In this document: positions 1 to 9,661 of the stretch, one piece after another | How the letters are laid out: every line of letters starts with the position of its first letter | Numbering within the stretch: position 1 is the stretch's first letter | DNA from: RPRB01 sp035543115 | GTDB taxonomy: Bacteria; Myxococcota; Myxococcia; Myxococcales; Myxococcaceae | Direction: 5' to 3' | Length of the DNA: 64,000 nucleotides | Assembly: GCA_035543115.1 (NCBI GenBank) | Contig: DATKKF010000134.1 | Coordinates: 1-64,000 of the forward strand | Notes under the pieces: generated by a model | What the model was told of the DNA's origin: nothing | Database searches by the model: none | Seen by the model: the letters and a program-made list of their open reading frames with translations, nothing else | Position numbers and translations under genes: made by a program

Positions 1-70
1 CCGCGAGGCGCGCAAGCAGCTGGAGATGCCCGTGTTCCTGGGGTCCGCGGCCCCACGGCCCGCGCCCTGA
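1..70 (+). CDS. 3' end of an unidentified protein
   Basis: An open frame enters from the left edge (first full codon at base 2) and stops with TGA at 68-70. Only 22 residues are visible, with a charged stretch followed by a Pro/Ala-rich tail. That is too little to identify a family. Codon use matches the GC-rich third-position pattern of its neighbours. The gene that follows starts 25 bases later on the same strand, so the two could be co-transcribed. This is a partial feature whose function cannot be assigned from the window. Confidence 0.4.
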   Translation, partial: REARKQLEMPVFLGSAAPRPAP

Positions 71-95
71 CAGCGGAACCACGCTGGTCTCCGCG

Positions 96-759
96 GTGAG
101 GGCCCCCGCGCCGCTGGTGGTGGCCTGGCAGGCGCAGGCCCGGGAGGTGGACACCCTGAGGGCGGTCAACGCCCAGCTGCTCCGGATCCTCGAGGCGGAC
201 CGTGGCCAGTCCGTGCTGCGGCGGTGGGGGCGGGTCCCCAGCTACGAGCTGGTCGCCGGCATCGTGGCCCAGCTGTGGCTGGCCCGCTTCCTCACCCGGC
301 ATCTCGAGGCGCCAGCGCTGCTGGCCTCGGGCCTCGTGCTGGCCGTGGCGGCATTCCTCGCAGCGCTGGTGGCTGCCCGCCAGGTGGTGATGCTGGCCGA
401 GGTCGACCACACGGCGCCGGTGGCCGAGCTCCAGCAGTCCTGGAGCGGCTCCAGGCGCTTCGCATCCGGAGCACCCGCTGGACCCTGCTCCTCGCGCCGC
501 TGCTCTGGACGCCCCTGGTCCTGGTGACGGCGCAGGCGTTGCTCGGAGTCGACCTGGTCCAGCGCGCCGGTCCCTGGGTGCTGACCAATCTGCTGTTTGG
601 GATGGCCAGCGTTCCTCTGGGCCTGTGGGGCGTCCGCCGGGCGGCGGCACGCTGGGGGCAGAGCCGCTTCTGGACCCAGCTGCGCGACGACCTGGGGGGC
701 CGGACGCTGGCCCGGGCGCGGCGAGCCCTCGACGAGCTGGCCGCCTTCGAGCGGGAGGC

Positions 760-763
<4 letters not shown>
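96..763 (+). pseudogene. Multi-pass membrane protein, apparently frameshifted
   Basis: Two overlapping frames read as one protein. From the GTG at 96 the frame encodes a hydrophilic start and two hydrophobic segments, then loses coding character after the codons for VAELQQ (about 423-440). Coding character resumes in another frame with LERLQALRIRSTRWTLLLAP and runs to TAG at 763, giving two more hydrophobic segments and an amphipathic ALDELAAFERE-type tail. One missing base near 438-441 (a C in TCC-TGG) would join them into about 222 residues with four membrane segments. I recognise the second half as resembling a widespread uncharacterised membrane protein, with no known function. It may be a true pseudogene or an assembly or sequencing error. 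Confidence 0.5.
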
Positions 764-2391
<1,628 letters not shown>

Positions 2392-2510
2392 GGAGGGAAT
2401 CGTCTTAACACTGGCTCCGGTCAGGTGGGGCCCCGGTGCGACTCCCTTGCGTGCCCCCCGCCCGACCAGATGACATCCCGGGCGAGGGACCAAACGCGCG
2501 GGGAGGGTGC

Positions 2511-3158
2511 ATGAGGAGAGGCCTGTTGCTCGCTGGGGTGCTGTTGCTCGGGGCGCCGGCGCGCGCCGAGGACGGTGGGCCCGACGACCCGGGCAGATTC
2601 CGGGTGGGGGCCAACCTGGGCATCATCAGCATCCCCCGGCTGATCAACATCGAGGGGTACGCGCGGGTGCATCCCTACATCGGGGTGAGCGGCGGCTTCA
2701 GCACCTTCCCCAAGTTCGCCGCGGACACGATCCTCAGGTGGGCGGGGGCCAAGAGCGACACCACCGACGCCAACCTCAACCAGTTCCAGGCCTGGGAGGT
2801 GGCGCTCCGCATCTACCCCATGCGCGGCGTCTTCTTCCTCGGGGTGGGATTCGGACAGCAGGTCATCGATGGCGACGTGACCGAGCTCCAGTCGGGCACC
2901 CCCATCGGGGCGACGGCGCTCGCCCGGGTCGAGAGCTGGGTGATCACCCCGCGGCTCGGCTGGCAGTGGGTCTGGAGCAGCGGCTTCGCGATGGGCGTCG
3001 ACCTGGGCGTCCAGCTCGTCCTGAGCCACAAGGACACGCTGGTGCTCCCGCCCGGCACCTCGGCCAAGGTGGAGCAGGACGCCCGAGACCTGATCAACTT
3101 CGGCGCGACGGTGCCGCTGCCGGTGATCAACTTCCGGATCGGCTACCACTTCGGATAG
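2511..3158 (+). CDS. Secreted outer-membrane beta-barrel-like protein
   Basis: The 215-residue product begins with a clear Sec signal (MRRGLLLAGVLLLGAPARA, cleavage near residue 19). The ATG at 2511 follows a GGGAGGG ribosome site. The mature part alternates polar and hydrophobic residues and has aromatic girdle-type strands such as FRVGANLGIISI and VINFRIGYHF. It ends in an aromatic-containing strand (YHFG), as expected for a small 8-stranded outer-membrane barrel. No catalytic motif is seen. It diverges from ffh, sharing the 119-base gap 2392-2510. The function is unknown, and the barrel assignment rests on composition and strand pattern only. Confidence 0.7.
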   Translation: MRRGLLLAGVLLLGAPARAEDGGPDDPGRFRVGANLGIISIPRLINIEGYARVHPYIGVSGGFSTFPKFAADTILRWAGAKSDTTDANLNQFQAWEVALRIYPMRGVFFLGVGFGQQVIDGDVTELQSGTPIGATALARVESWVITPRLGWQWVWSSGFAMGVDLGVQLVLSHKDTLVLPPGTSAKVEQDARDLINFGATVPLPVINFRIGYHFG

Positions 3159-3248
3159 GTCGAGCGGTGCGGGGGTGACCCATGAAGCCCGGGACCGTGA
3201 CGGCCTTGCTCTGAGCCATCCGGCGAGGTGCCGGCGCCTCGCCCGCGC

Positions 3249-3830
3249 TCAGGGCGTGGACATCAGCAGCGCCATCAGGATCGCCACGTTGATCGGCTGC
3301 CACTCGAGGATGGTCGAGGGGAACTGAACGTTCACCGAGCTGATGCCCCCCGCGCACGAGCGCGAGCCCGCATAGGAGTCGCCCGACCGCCCCAGATCGT
3401 AGGCACAGAAGCCGATGTGGCCCTCGATGCGCTCGGCGGAGACCGTCCAGTTGGAGGGCCGGCCCGCGACCAGCCCGTTGATCTTCAGCTGGTCGCCCTC
3501 CTCGGCCACGTCGAGGGTCAGCGGACCCTGTCCCCAGATGCCCTGGGCGCGGGTCCCGGACACGGTGAGGTCGGTGACCTGTCCGGACGCCTTGCCACGG
3601 ATGGTCTTGCCCTCGTCGTAGCGGCCGACGTCGATCTGGGGACCCTGGGCGCCGTCCCTGGTGATGAGCGCGGTGGTCTGGAACCCCGAGCCGGTCATGG
3701 TGAAGCGCTGCTCGGGGCCGCTGGTGGCGGTCTGGAGCTTCGGCTTGCCGGCCGAGGCGCAGCCCACCGCGAGGAGGAGGAGCGGCAGGAACAGCAGCAC
3801 TGCGCGGCGCAGCTGGAAGCAGAGCGACAT
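3249..3830 (-). CDS. Hypothetical lipoprotein
   Basis: The 193-residue product opens with a basic residue pair and a hydrophobic run, then a lipobox (LLAVGCASAG, Cys near residue 25), so it should be lipidated and anchored in the envelope. The rest is beta-rich (e.g. QRFTMTGSGFQTTALITRD, WTVSAERIEGHIGFCAYDLG), looks like a small beta-sandwich or lipocalin-like fold, and has two C-terminal cysteines. I chose the ATG at 3830. A GTG two codons upstream (3836) is also possible, because the GAGG ribosome-site core lies next to it. No family is recognised. It is isolated, on the opposite strand to both neighbours. Confidence 0.65.
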   Translation of the reverse strand: MSLCFQLRRAVLLFLPLLLLAVGCASAGKPKLQTATSGPEQRFTMTGSGFQTTALITRDGAQGPQIDVGRYDEGKTIRGKASGQVTDLTVSGTRAQGIWGQGPLTLDVAEEGDQLKINGLVAGRPSNWTVSAERIEGHIGFCAYDLGRSGDSYAGSRSCAGGISSVNVQFPSTILEWQPINVAILMALLMSTP

Positions 3831-3908
3831 GGGCACCTCGGTCGGCGGGCTCCCCTCGGCCGGCGACCATAGCCCTGCGGCCGGGTAGTGTCCCCCATGG
3901 AACGACGC

Positions 3909-3995
3909 GCTCGGGTGGCGGAACTGGCAGACGCAGCGGACTTAAAATCCGCGAGCCTCAACAGGGCTGTGAGGGTTCGACTCCCTCCCCGAGCA
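3909..3995 (+). tRNA. tRNA-Leu (anticodon UAA)
   Basis: This is an 87-base class II tRNA. The acceptor stem GCTCGGG (3909-3915) pairs with CCCGAGC (3988-3994), with A as discriminator. The anticodon stem GCGGA/TCCGC holds the loop CTTAAAA, giving anticodon TAA, which reads UUA and UUG leucine codons. There is a long variable arm, as expected for tRNA-Leu, and a GAGGG-TTCGACT-CCCTC T-arm. The 3' CCA is not encoded (the sequence continues CAGTA). UUA codons should be very rare in this GC-rich genome. Confidence 0.97.
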
Positions 3996-4247
3996 CAGTA
4001 CCCCCAACCCTGGCGCCGGCAGCCTTCGCACGCACCGCTTGCGTGGGCAACGTCGAGCCGCGGGGCGGTTGCCACCGCGCGCCCCGGATAAGGAAATGCC
4101 GCACGGAGTCACGACCTCGCCGGGATCCCCGGCCGCCCGTTGCGCAATTCATTGCAGATTCAAGGAAGGCGTCGTTGACATGGACCTGCTTGCGGCCGGA
4201 ACGTTTCTCTGGTCCACGTCCTCCATCCACCGGAACTGGAGCCGCCC

Positions 4248-4949
4248 ATGCGAAAGGCAGTCCTGGTCGCCGTCCTCACCATCGCCCCCCTTGCCCGCGC
4301 GCAGTACACCGAGGCTGCGGTCACCAACGGGGGCACGATCAGCGGACGCATCACCTACGACGGCAGTCCACCCAAGCCGGAGAAGGTCACCATCACCCAG
4401 GACCCGGGGACGTGCGGCACGTCACGCGATCTGGACGAGTGGCAGGTCTCCTCGAGCGGCGGCGTCAAGGACGTGGTGGTGTACCTGGTGGACATCAAGA
4501 GCGGAAAGAAGATGGACCTCCCGGCCAAGCCGGTGCTGGACCAGAAGGGCTGCCGTTACGAGCCGCACGCGCAGATCATCGGGCAGAACGCCGATCTCCA
4601 AGTGAAGAACAGCGACCCCATCCTCCACAACATCCACTCGTATCAGGAGGGCCGGACGGTCCTGAACATCGCCGAACCCAAGCAGGGGATGGTGGTGGAG
4701 AAGAAGATGAAGAAGGCGGGCGGCGAGGCGCTCAAGTGCGACGTGCACAACTTCATGCGCGGCTCGCTCTTCGTCGCCGACAACCCGTATGCGGTGGTCA
4801 CCGATGCCGACGGGAAGTACGAGCTGAAGGACGTGCCTGCCGGGACTTACCAGATCGGAACCTTTCACGAGGTTGCCGGGACCAAACTGGGCTCGGTCAC
4901 CGTCCCCGCCGGTGGGAAGGTGACGTTCGACGCGAAGATCAAGAAGTGA
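4248..4949 (+). CDS. Secreted cupredoxin/plastocyanin-like protein with carboxypeptidase-regulatory-type domain
   Basis: The 233-residue product has a Sec signal ending near ARAQ (residue 20). The mature protein starts with a beta-rich GGTISGRITYDG strand typical of carboxypeptidase-regulatory-like domains. It then has a cupredoxin-like core with candidate copper ligands: His in LHNIHSY, and Cys/His/Met in ALKCDVHNFMRG. It ends with a YELKDVPAGTY beta-sandwich motif. Such proteins occur beside respiratory gene clusters as periplasmic copper electron carriers. The gene overlaps the next by 4 bases (GTGA) and leads the oxidase block, so a role in electron transfer or copper handling for the oxidase is likely (inference). 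Confidence 0.75.
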   Translation: MRKAVLVAVLTIAPLARAQYTEAAVTNGGTISGRITYDGSPPKPEKVTITQDPGTCGTSRDLDEWQVSSSGGVKDVVVYLVDIKSGKKMDLPAKPVLDQKGCRYEPHAQIIGQNADLQVKNSDPILHNIHSYQEGRTVLNIAEPKQGMVVEKKMKKAGGEALKCDVHNFMRGSLFVADNPYAVVTDADGKYELKDVPAGTYQIGTFHEVAGTKLGSVTVPAGGKVTFDAKIKK

Positions 4950-5473
4950 GCTCAGCCACGGCCGGGCCTCTCGAGCGCTGGGTGGCGCGCCCGGCCTTCT
5001 GGTGGACGGCGATGGCCATCCTGGTGGGGGGGCCGCTCATCTCCGGCCTGCTCCGGCGCCCACCCACGCCGCTGCCGGTGCTCGATCAGGTTCCGCCCAC
5101 CGGAAAGGGGCGGCTGGTGGTCTTCGCCGATCCGGCGTGCCCCGGATGCGTGGCGGCGAGCGCCGAGTCGGTCCACTCGCTCTCTCGCCACCTCCGGTCC
5201 GTCCGCCAGGGCTTCGACCTGGAGTGGGTGCCCCTCGGCGAAGGAACCGCGTCCGTCGCCCGGCTCGGGCCGTCGGTGGTGGTCGACGACCCCGAACGCG
5301 CGGCGACCCTGGTCTCGCTCCTCGGGCGGCGGCCGGAACAAGAGGAGCTCCGTCGCGGCGAGCGAGGGGTGCTGATCGATCCGCAGGGGCGCGTCCGTGG
5401 ACTCCCGCTGCTGGCGGAGGCGCCAGGCCGAGAGCTCCTCCCCGCCATCACCCAGGTGGTGAACGGGCGCTGA
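4946..5473 (+). CDS. Membrane-anchored thioredoxin-like protein with CPGC motif
   Basis: The 175-residue product starts at a GTG that overlaps the stop of the cupredoxin-like gene (GTGA), implying translational coupling. One N-terminal membrane segment (about residues 16-36) anchors a periplasmic domain with a thioredoxin-like strand LVVFADPACPGCVAA carrying a CxxC pair. It could be a disulfide reductase or copper chaperone serving CuA assembly or cytochrome c maturation. Sco proteins usually have CxxxC, so it is not a standard Sco. The assignment rests on the motif, the anchor and its position at the head of the oxidase block. Confidence 0.65.
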   Translation: MSSATAGPLERWVARPAFWWTAMAILVGGPLISGLLRRPPTPLPVLDQVPPTGKGRLVVFADPACPGCVAASAESVHSLSRHLRSVRQGFDLEWVPLGEGTASVARLGPSVVVDDPERAATLVSLLGRRPEQEELRRGERGVLIDPQGRVRGLPLLAEAPGRELLPAITQVVNGR

Positions 5474-5495
5474 CCGTGCTCGCCCGTCGTCGAGC

Positions 5496-5515
5496 CGTTG
5501 CTTGAGCGAGCAACG
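5496..5515. terminator. Hairpin, possible terminator
   Basis: A perfect 7-bp stem (CGTTGCT at 5496-5502 with AGCAACG at 5509-5515) encloses a 6-base loop. It lies 23 bases after the stop of the CPGC gene and 155 bases before the next start. There is no U-tract, so intrinsic termination is not certain. It marks the likely boundary between the two-gene cupredoxin unit and the main oxidase operon. Confidence 0.35.
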
Positions 5516-5669
5516 ACGTGAAATTCCACGCTCCGTCCATCGGATCGTCTGCGCACGACGCGCCGTGGCGTGAGAAACAGTTGTTTGGCATTTCCCGGGA
5601 AGTGCCCTTTTAGTTGCTCGCGCAATGGAAGCCGCCTGCGGATCCGGCGGCCCGCGGGAGGAGGGTGGC

Positions 5670-6989
5670 ATGAAGCTGCGCGTCCTCGTCGTCGCCGCTG
5701 CCGCACTGGCGGTGCTGCTGCCCGGTCCGGCGCAGGCCATCCCGGCCTTCGCCCGGAAGTACAACGTGGCCTGCAGCGCGTGCCACGAGGCCTGGCCCAA
5801 GCTCAACGATTTCGGCCAGCTCTTCCGGGACAATGGCTACCGGATGAACCGGGGCAAGGACAACCCCACCGAGCAACCCGGGGCGTACTGGCCGATCGCC
5901 ATGCGCACCACCGTGGGGTACCAGTACGCGGAGCAGGAGGGGGTCCCGGTGGACCAGCCGCCGGGGACCACCACCACCAAGAACGGGAGCTTTGGGTTTT
6001 CCGGCCTGGACATCCTCACCGCCGGAGCGCTGGGGGAACAGTTCAGCTGGCTGGTGGTCTACACCCCGGGCCTGGGGAGCGCGGGCTTCGGAACGGCACC
6101 GTCCGACGGCGACCTCGAGTCGGCCTTCGTCGGCTTCCACCGCCTCTTCGGCACGCCATTCCTCAACGTCCGGGTAGGGAAGCACGCGCCGGATCTCCCC
6201 GTCGACGAGCACCGCATCCTGACCCTGACCCAGGGCTACAACGTCTACCATTTCCACCCGCAGGGGAGCGCCGCGACCTTCGAGCCGGGCAACAACCAGG
6301 CGGGGATGGAGATCTACGGCCACTCGGAGCTCGACGCGCTCCGCTATTCGGTGTCGGTCATGACGGAGAACGACGCGATCTTCTCCAAGAACTGGGTCAG
6401 CTCCCCGGTGGTCTGGGCCCGGGTCTCGGGCAAGGTGCTCCTCAACAACGGGATTCTTCCCGAGGTGAAGGGGGGCGTCTTCGGATCGGCTGGCTGGCAT
6501 CCCGTCCAGGCGCTCACCACCACCGATCCGGCGAGCGGGACTCCGACCCCGGTCAGCGGGACGGCCTACTCCAACCAGCCGTATCAGAAGTACGGGGCTG
6601 ACCTCCATCTGCTCTTCTTCAGCAACGTGAACCCCCTGGACATCACCGGGGTGATCATGTTCGGCAACGAGGACCAGGCGCTGATCACCGACGGGACGCG
6701 CTCGGCTCAGTGGCTGGGCGGGTTCGTCGAGGTCAACTGGGTCCCCACCTTCAACTGGGCGCTCTTCGGCCGCTGGGAGCACATCAGCACCACCCAGACC
6801 GGATCGGAATCAATCGATCCCAGCGAGGGCGACCTGACCGCGTTCACCCTCGGGGTCCGGTACACGATCGAGTTCTCCAACCGAGCGGCGGTGACCCTGG
6901 TGCTGGAGGGGAGCCAGGTGACCAACACCGTCTCCGGCACCAATCCCAAGGGCACCACGGTGCTCGCCGGCATCGACTTCGCCTTCTGA
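5670..6989 (+). CDS. c-type haem protein with outer-membrane porin-like domain
   Basis: The 439-residue product starts at the ATG of MKLRVLV, preceded by a GGAGGAGGG ribosome site. Its Sec signal ends near PAQA (residue 23). A single haem-binding motif CSACH lies at residues 35-39, right at the mature N-terminus, in FARKYNVACSACHEAWP. The remaining ~390 residues look like a beta-barrel, with many alternating strands, aromatic ends, and a final strand GTTVLAGIDFAF ending in Phe as outer-membrane barrels do. This suggests a haem at the periplasmic mouth of an outer-membrane pore. It leads the oxidase operon and may link the outer membrane to periplasmic cytochromes (inference). Confidence 0.75.
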   Translation: MKLRVLVVAAAALAVLLPGPAQAIPAFARKYNVACSACHEAWPKLNDFGQLFRDNGYRMNRGKDNPTEQPGAYWPIAMRTTVGYQYAEQEGVPVDQPPGTTTTKNGSFGFSGLDILTAGALGEQFSWLVVYTPGLGSAGFGTAPSDGDLESAFVGFHRLFGTPFLNVRVGKHAPDLPVDEHRILTLTQGYNVYHFHPQGSAATFEPGNNQAGMEIYGHSELDALRYSVSVMTENDAIFSKNWVSSPVVWARVSGKVLLNNGILPEVKGGVFGSAGWHPVQALTTTDPASGTPTPVSGTAYSNQPYQKYGADLHLLFFSNVNPLDITGVIMFGNEDQALITDGTRSAQWLGGFVEVNWVPTFNWALFGRWEHISTTQTGSESIDPSEGDLTAFTLGVRYTIEFSNRAAVTLVLEGSQVTNTVSGTNPKGTTVLAGIDFAF

Positions 6990-7003
6990 CCGGAGGAACG
7001 CGC

Positions 7004-7768
7004 ATGGCCCCGCTCCGACCCCTCCTCCTCGCCACCCTCGGCCTCGCGGCAGCGGTTCTCTCCGCCGCCGACCAGGCCACCGACTCCGACCGCCCGCCGG
7101 TTCCCATCGACCAGGGCCTCGCCGCACGTGGCAAGCCTCTGTACGAGCGCTTCTGCATCAGCTGCCACGGCCCGCAGGGTGATGGCCAGGGCTACGCCGC
7201 GCAGTGGCTGGACCCGATGCCCCGGGACTTCACCTCGGGAATCTTCAAGTGCCGGTCGACGCCCAGCGGCACGCTCCCGACCGACGACGACCTGATGCGC
7301 ACGCTGCGCGTCGGCTTCTACCACACCTACATGCCGCCCTGGGCCGTGCTGGGCGACTGGGACCTGCGCGCGCTGGCCGAGTACCTCAAGACCTTCTCCC
7401 CCAAGTGGAAGGAGGAGGCGCCGGGGCAGCCCATCGCCATCCCCCCTGCGCCCCCCGACGACGACGCCTCGCGCAAGCGTGGCGCGGTGGTGTGGGCGAA
7501 CAACCAGTGCGCCAAGTGCCACGGCAACAAGGGGAAGGGCGACGGGCTCTCGGTGCCGACCCTGATGGACGACTGGGGCCACCACATCGTGCCCTTCGAC
7601 TTCACCAGCAGCGACGCCCGGAAGTGCGGCAACACCGACACCGACCTCTACCGGACCTTCATGACCGGGGTGAGCGGGACGCCGATGCCTTCCTTCGCCG
7701 ACAGCTTGAAGCCGCAGGAGGCCTGGGACCTGGTGCATTTCCTCCACACTCTCCGGCAGCCGGACTGA
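7004..7768 (+). CDS. Secreted dihaem cytochrome c
   Basis: The 254-residue product has an N-terminal signal (cleavage near residue 21) and two class I cytochrome c domains, with haem motifs CISCH (51-55) and CAKCH (169-173). Each is followed by a GxGDG-type loop. Candidate axial methionines are in TYMPPW and GTPMPSF. It follows the haem-porin by 14 bases with a good GGAGG site and precedes subunit III by 15 bases. It is most likely the periplasmic electron donor to the CuA centre of the oxidase encoded downstream. Confidence 0.88.
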   Translation: MAPLRPLLLATLGLAAAVLSAADQATDSDRPPVPIDQGLAARGKPLYERFCISCHGPQGDGQGYAAQWLDPMPRDFTSGIFKCRSTPSGTLPTDDDLMRTLRVGFYHTYMPPWAVLGDWDLRALAEYLKTFSPKWKEEAPGQPIAIPPAPPDDDASRKRGAVVWANNQCAKCHGNKGKGDGLSVPTLMDDWGHHIVPFDFTSSDARKCGNTDTDLYRTFMTGVSGTPMPSFADSLKPQEAWDLVHFLHTLRQPD

Positions 7769-7783
7769 GGCGGCGCGCACACG

Positions 7784-8425
7784 ATGACCACCGCCGCCGA
7801 GCACGTCCACCCGCAGGTCACCGCCAGCTGGCCGCGCGACGCCCAATTCGGGAAGGCCACTCCCGCCAAGCTGGCGATGTGGATCTTCCTGCTGTCGGAT
7901 TTCCTCTCCTTCGCCGGGCTGCTCCTGGCCTACGGCATCCTCCGGGCCGGGAGCGCGGTGTGGAGGCACCCCGGCGAGCCGGCGCTGAACATCCCCTTCA
8001 CCTGCCTCCTCACCCTGGTGCTGATCGCCTCCAGCATCAGCGTGATCGTCGCCCATGACGCCGCGCAGGACGGCGATCGCCGCCGGACCGTGCGCTGGCT
8101 GGCCATCACCGCCCTGGGCGGGGTGCTGTTCCTCATCGGTCAATACGCCGAGTGGATCGGGATCCTCCACCCCGGCCTGATGCACGAGGGCCTGGTGTTC
8201 GGGCGCTCGGAGTATGCCAGCACCTTCTACGCCATCACCGGCTTCCACGGCCTGCACGTCACCGCGGGGGTGATCTACCTGCTGGTGGTGCTCGCCCGGA
8301 CCGCGCGGGGCATACCCCGGGCCAGCGAGGTGGAGCTGACCGCGCTCTTCTGGCACTTCGTCGACCTGGTGTGGAACCTGGTCTTCGTCCTGGTCTACCT
8401 GATCCCGACGGGGGTTCCGGGATGA
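7784..8425 (+). CDS. ctaE: Cytochrome c oxidase subunit III
   Basis: The 213-residue product has five hydrophobic segments and the family's hallmark stretches: KLAMWIFLLSDFLSFAGLL in the first helix, YASTFYAITGFHGLHVTAG in the middle, and FWHFVDLVWNLVFVLVYL at the end. Subunit III stabilises the catalytic core and feeds its proton uptake. The stop overlaps the next gene's ATG by 4 bases (ATGA). A second subunit III-like gene lies at 11471. This one, placed before subunits IV, II and I, is closer to the canonical family. Confidence 0.92.
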   Translation: MTTAAEHVHPQVTASWPRDAQFGKATPAKLAMWIFLLSDFLSFAGLLLAYGILRAGSAVWRHPGEPALNIPFTCLLTLVLIASSISVIVAHDAAQDGDRRRTVRWLAITALGGVLFLIGQYAEWIGILHPGLMHEGLVFGRSEYASTFYAITGFHGLHVTAGVIYLLVVLARTARGIPRASEVELTALFWHFVDLVWNLVFVLVYLIPTGVPG

Positions 8426-8718
8426 GCGCCACCGCCACGGTCCAGCGCAGGACCCGCGAGTACCTGGTGATGCTCGGGGTCATGGTGGCGCTCACCATGC
8501 TCGAGGTGGCGGTGGCTCTCGTGCCCGGCCACGCCCGCTGGACGGTGGTCCTGCTCCTCGCCCTGGCGCTCGCGCAGGCGGCCTACTTCGCGCTCTACAC
8601 CATGCACCTCTCGCGGGAGACGATTGCCCTGCGCCGGATGGCCGCCGGTCCGGGGCTGATCGCCGCGCTCTATGCCCTGGTGCTGGTCGCCGAGTCGGCC
8701 TGGAGGCACTTCACGTGA
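8422..8718 (+). CDS. ctaF: Cytochrome c oxidase subunit IV
   Basis: The 98-residue product has three membrane helices and matches the prokaryotic subunit IV type in size and layout: REYLVMLGVMVALTMLEVAV, then a helix ending YFALYTMHLSRET, then a C-terminal helix. This small subunit is thought to aid assembly of the CuB site. It is coupled to subunit III upstream (ATGA overlap) and to a tiny downstream gene (GTGA overlap), so all belong to one operon. Confidence 0.85.
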   Translation: MSATATVQRRTREYLVMLGVMVALTMLEVAVALVPGHARWTVVLLLALALAQAAYFALYTMHLSRETIALRRMAAGPGLIAALYALVLVAESAWRHFT

Positions 8719-8879
8719 CTACGCTGCATCTGCTGCTGCTCGCCTGTCCCGCCTGCGCGCGCAGCGCCGCCTCGCCCGGGGTGGCGGTGCTCCTGCCCGC
8801 ATTGCTCGGGACCCCATTCCTGGTGGCCGGCGCCGTCATCCTCGGCATCCGAAAGGTGTCCGGAGGAGGGCGACCGTGA
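8715..8879 (+). CDS. 54-residue single-pass membrane protein in the oxidase operon
   Basis: The frame opens with a GTG at 8715 overlapping the stop of subunit IV and ends at TGA 8877-8879, which overlaps the GTG start of subunit II. Four-base overlaps at both ends argue that it is translated. The product has an N-terminal hydrophobic stretch with a CPAC pair (LLLLACPACARSA). A longer hydrophobic segment follows (about residues 22-45, VAVLLPALLGTPFLVAGAVI), then a short basic tail. The CxxC could bind copper or be a signal-peptide remnant. The family is not recognised. It may be a small accessory subunit or assembly factor of the oxidase. Confidence 0.6.
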   Translation: MTTLHLLLLACPACARSAASPGVAVLLPALLGTPFLVAGAVILGIRKVSGGGRP

Positions 8880-9661
8880 ACCTGCCACTCCTGCTGGCTG
8901 GCCCGCTCGGCGTGGGGCTCCCGGTGGACGCCTCGAAAGAGGGTTGGCGGATCGACGAGATGATCATCGTCACCTCCCTCTTCGTGGGGCTGATCTTCCT
9001 GATCATGGTGGTGTGGATGGTCTGGTCCATCCTCCGCTATGGCCCCGAGCACGAGGCGGTGTTCGACCATGGCGCGCGCCGCAGCTCCTGGATCTGGACC
9101 GTCCTCGTCGCCTTGCTGATCTTCGTGGTGGTCGACGGAGACCTGCTGGTCCGCACCCTGATCGCGGTCAACCGAATCTACTGGAACTTCGAGTGGGCGG
9201 AGCAGCAAAGGAACGCGATCCGGGTGGAGGTCAACGCCCACCAGTGGGCCTGGTCCATCCGCTATGCGGGACCGGACGGGAAGTTCAACACCGCCGACGA
9301 CGTGGTCACCCTGAACGAGGTGGTGCTCCCGCTGGATGCGCCGGCCCTGTTCCAGGTCGGCTCGACCGACGTGCTGCACAGCTTCAACGTGCCCAACATG
9401 CGGATGAAGGTGGACGCGGTGCCCGGCACCATCAACCGGATGTGGTTCACTCCGGCAAAGGTCGGGGACTACGAGATCGGCTGCGCGCAGCACTGCGGCG
9501 CCAACCACTACAAGATGCAGGGGATGGTGCACGTGGTCGAGCCGGCCCGCTTCCAGCAGTGGCTCGCCGCGGCCTCCGCCAACTCCCGCCAGGCTTACGA
9601 CCCCCAGGACATCGGCGCCCAGTGGGGCTGGGACTGGGCAGAACACACGAGGGTCAGATGA
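8876..9661 (+). CDS. ctaC: Cytochrome c oxidase subunit II (CuA)
   Basis: The 261-residue product starts at a GTG overlapping the previous stop. Two membrane helices lie at about residues 28-51 and 72-98, followed by the periplasmic cupredoxin domain. The CuA ligands are visible: His168 (DVLHSFNVPNMRMK) and Cys203, Cys207, His211 and Met214 in CAQHCGANHYKM. The residue between the cysteines that supplies a backbone ligand is Gln205, where Glu is canonical. No fused cytochrome c domain is present, so the neighbouring dihaem cytochromes must deliver electrons. It overlaps subunit I by 4 bases (ATGA). Confidence 0.95.
   Translation: MNLPLLLAGPLGVGLPVDASKEGWRIDEMIIVTSLFVGLIFLIMVVWMVWSILRYGPEHEAVFDHGARRSSWIWTVLVALLIFVVVDGDLLVRTLIAVNRIYWNFEWAEQQRNAIRVEVNAHQWAWSIRYAGPDGKFNTADDVVTLNEVVLPLDAPALFQVGSTDVLHSFNVPNMRMKVDAVPGTINRMWFTPAKVGDYEIGCAQHCGANHYKMQGMVHVVEPARFQQWLAAASANSRQAYDPQDIGAQWGWDWAEHTRVR

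Noticed and set aside
8944..9657. Long N-terminal extension of cytochrome oxidase subunit I
   Set aside because: The extension overlaps subunit II in another frame, lacks motifs, and the ATG at 9658 overlaps the subunit II stop as elsewhere in the operon.
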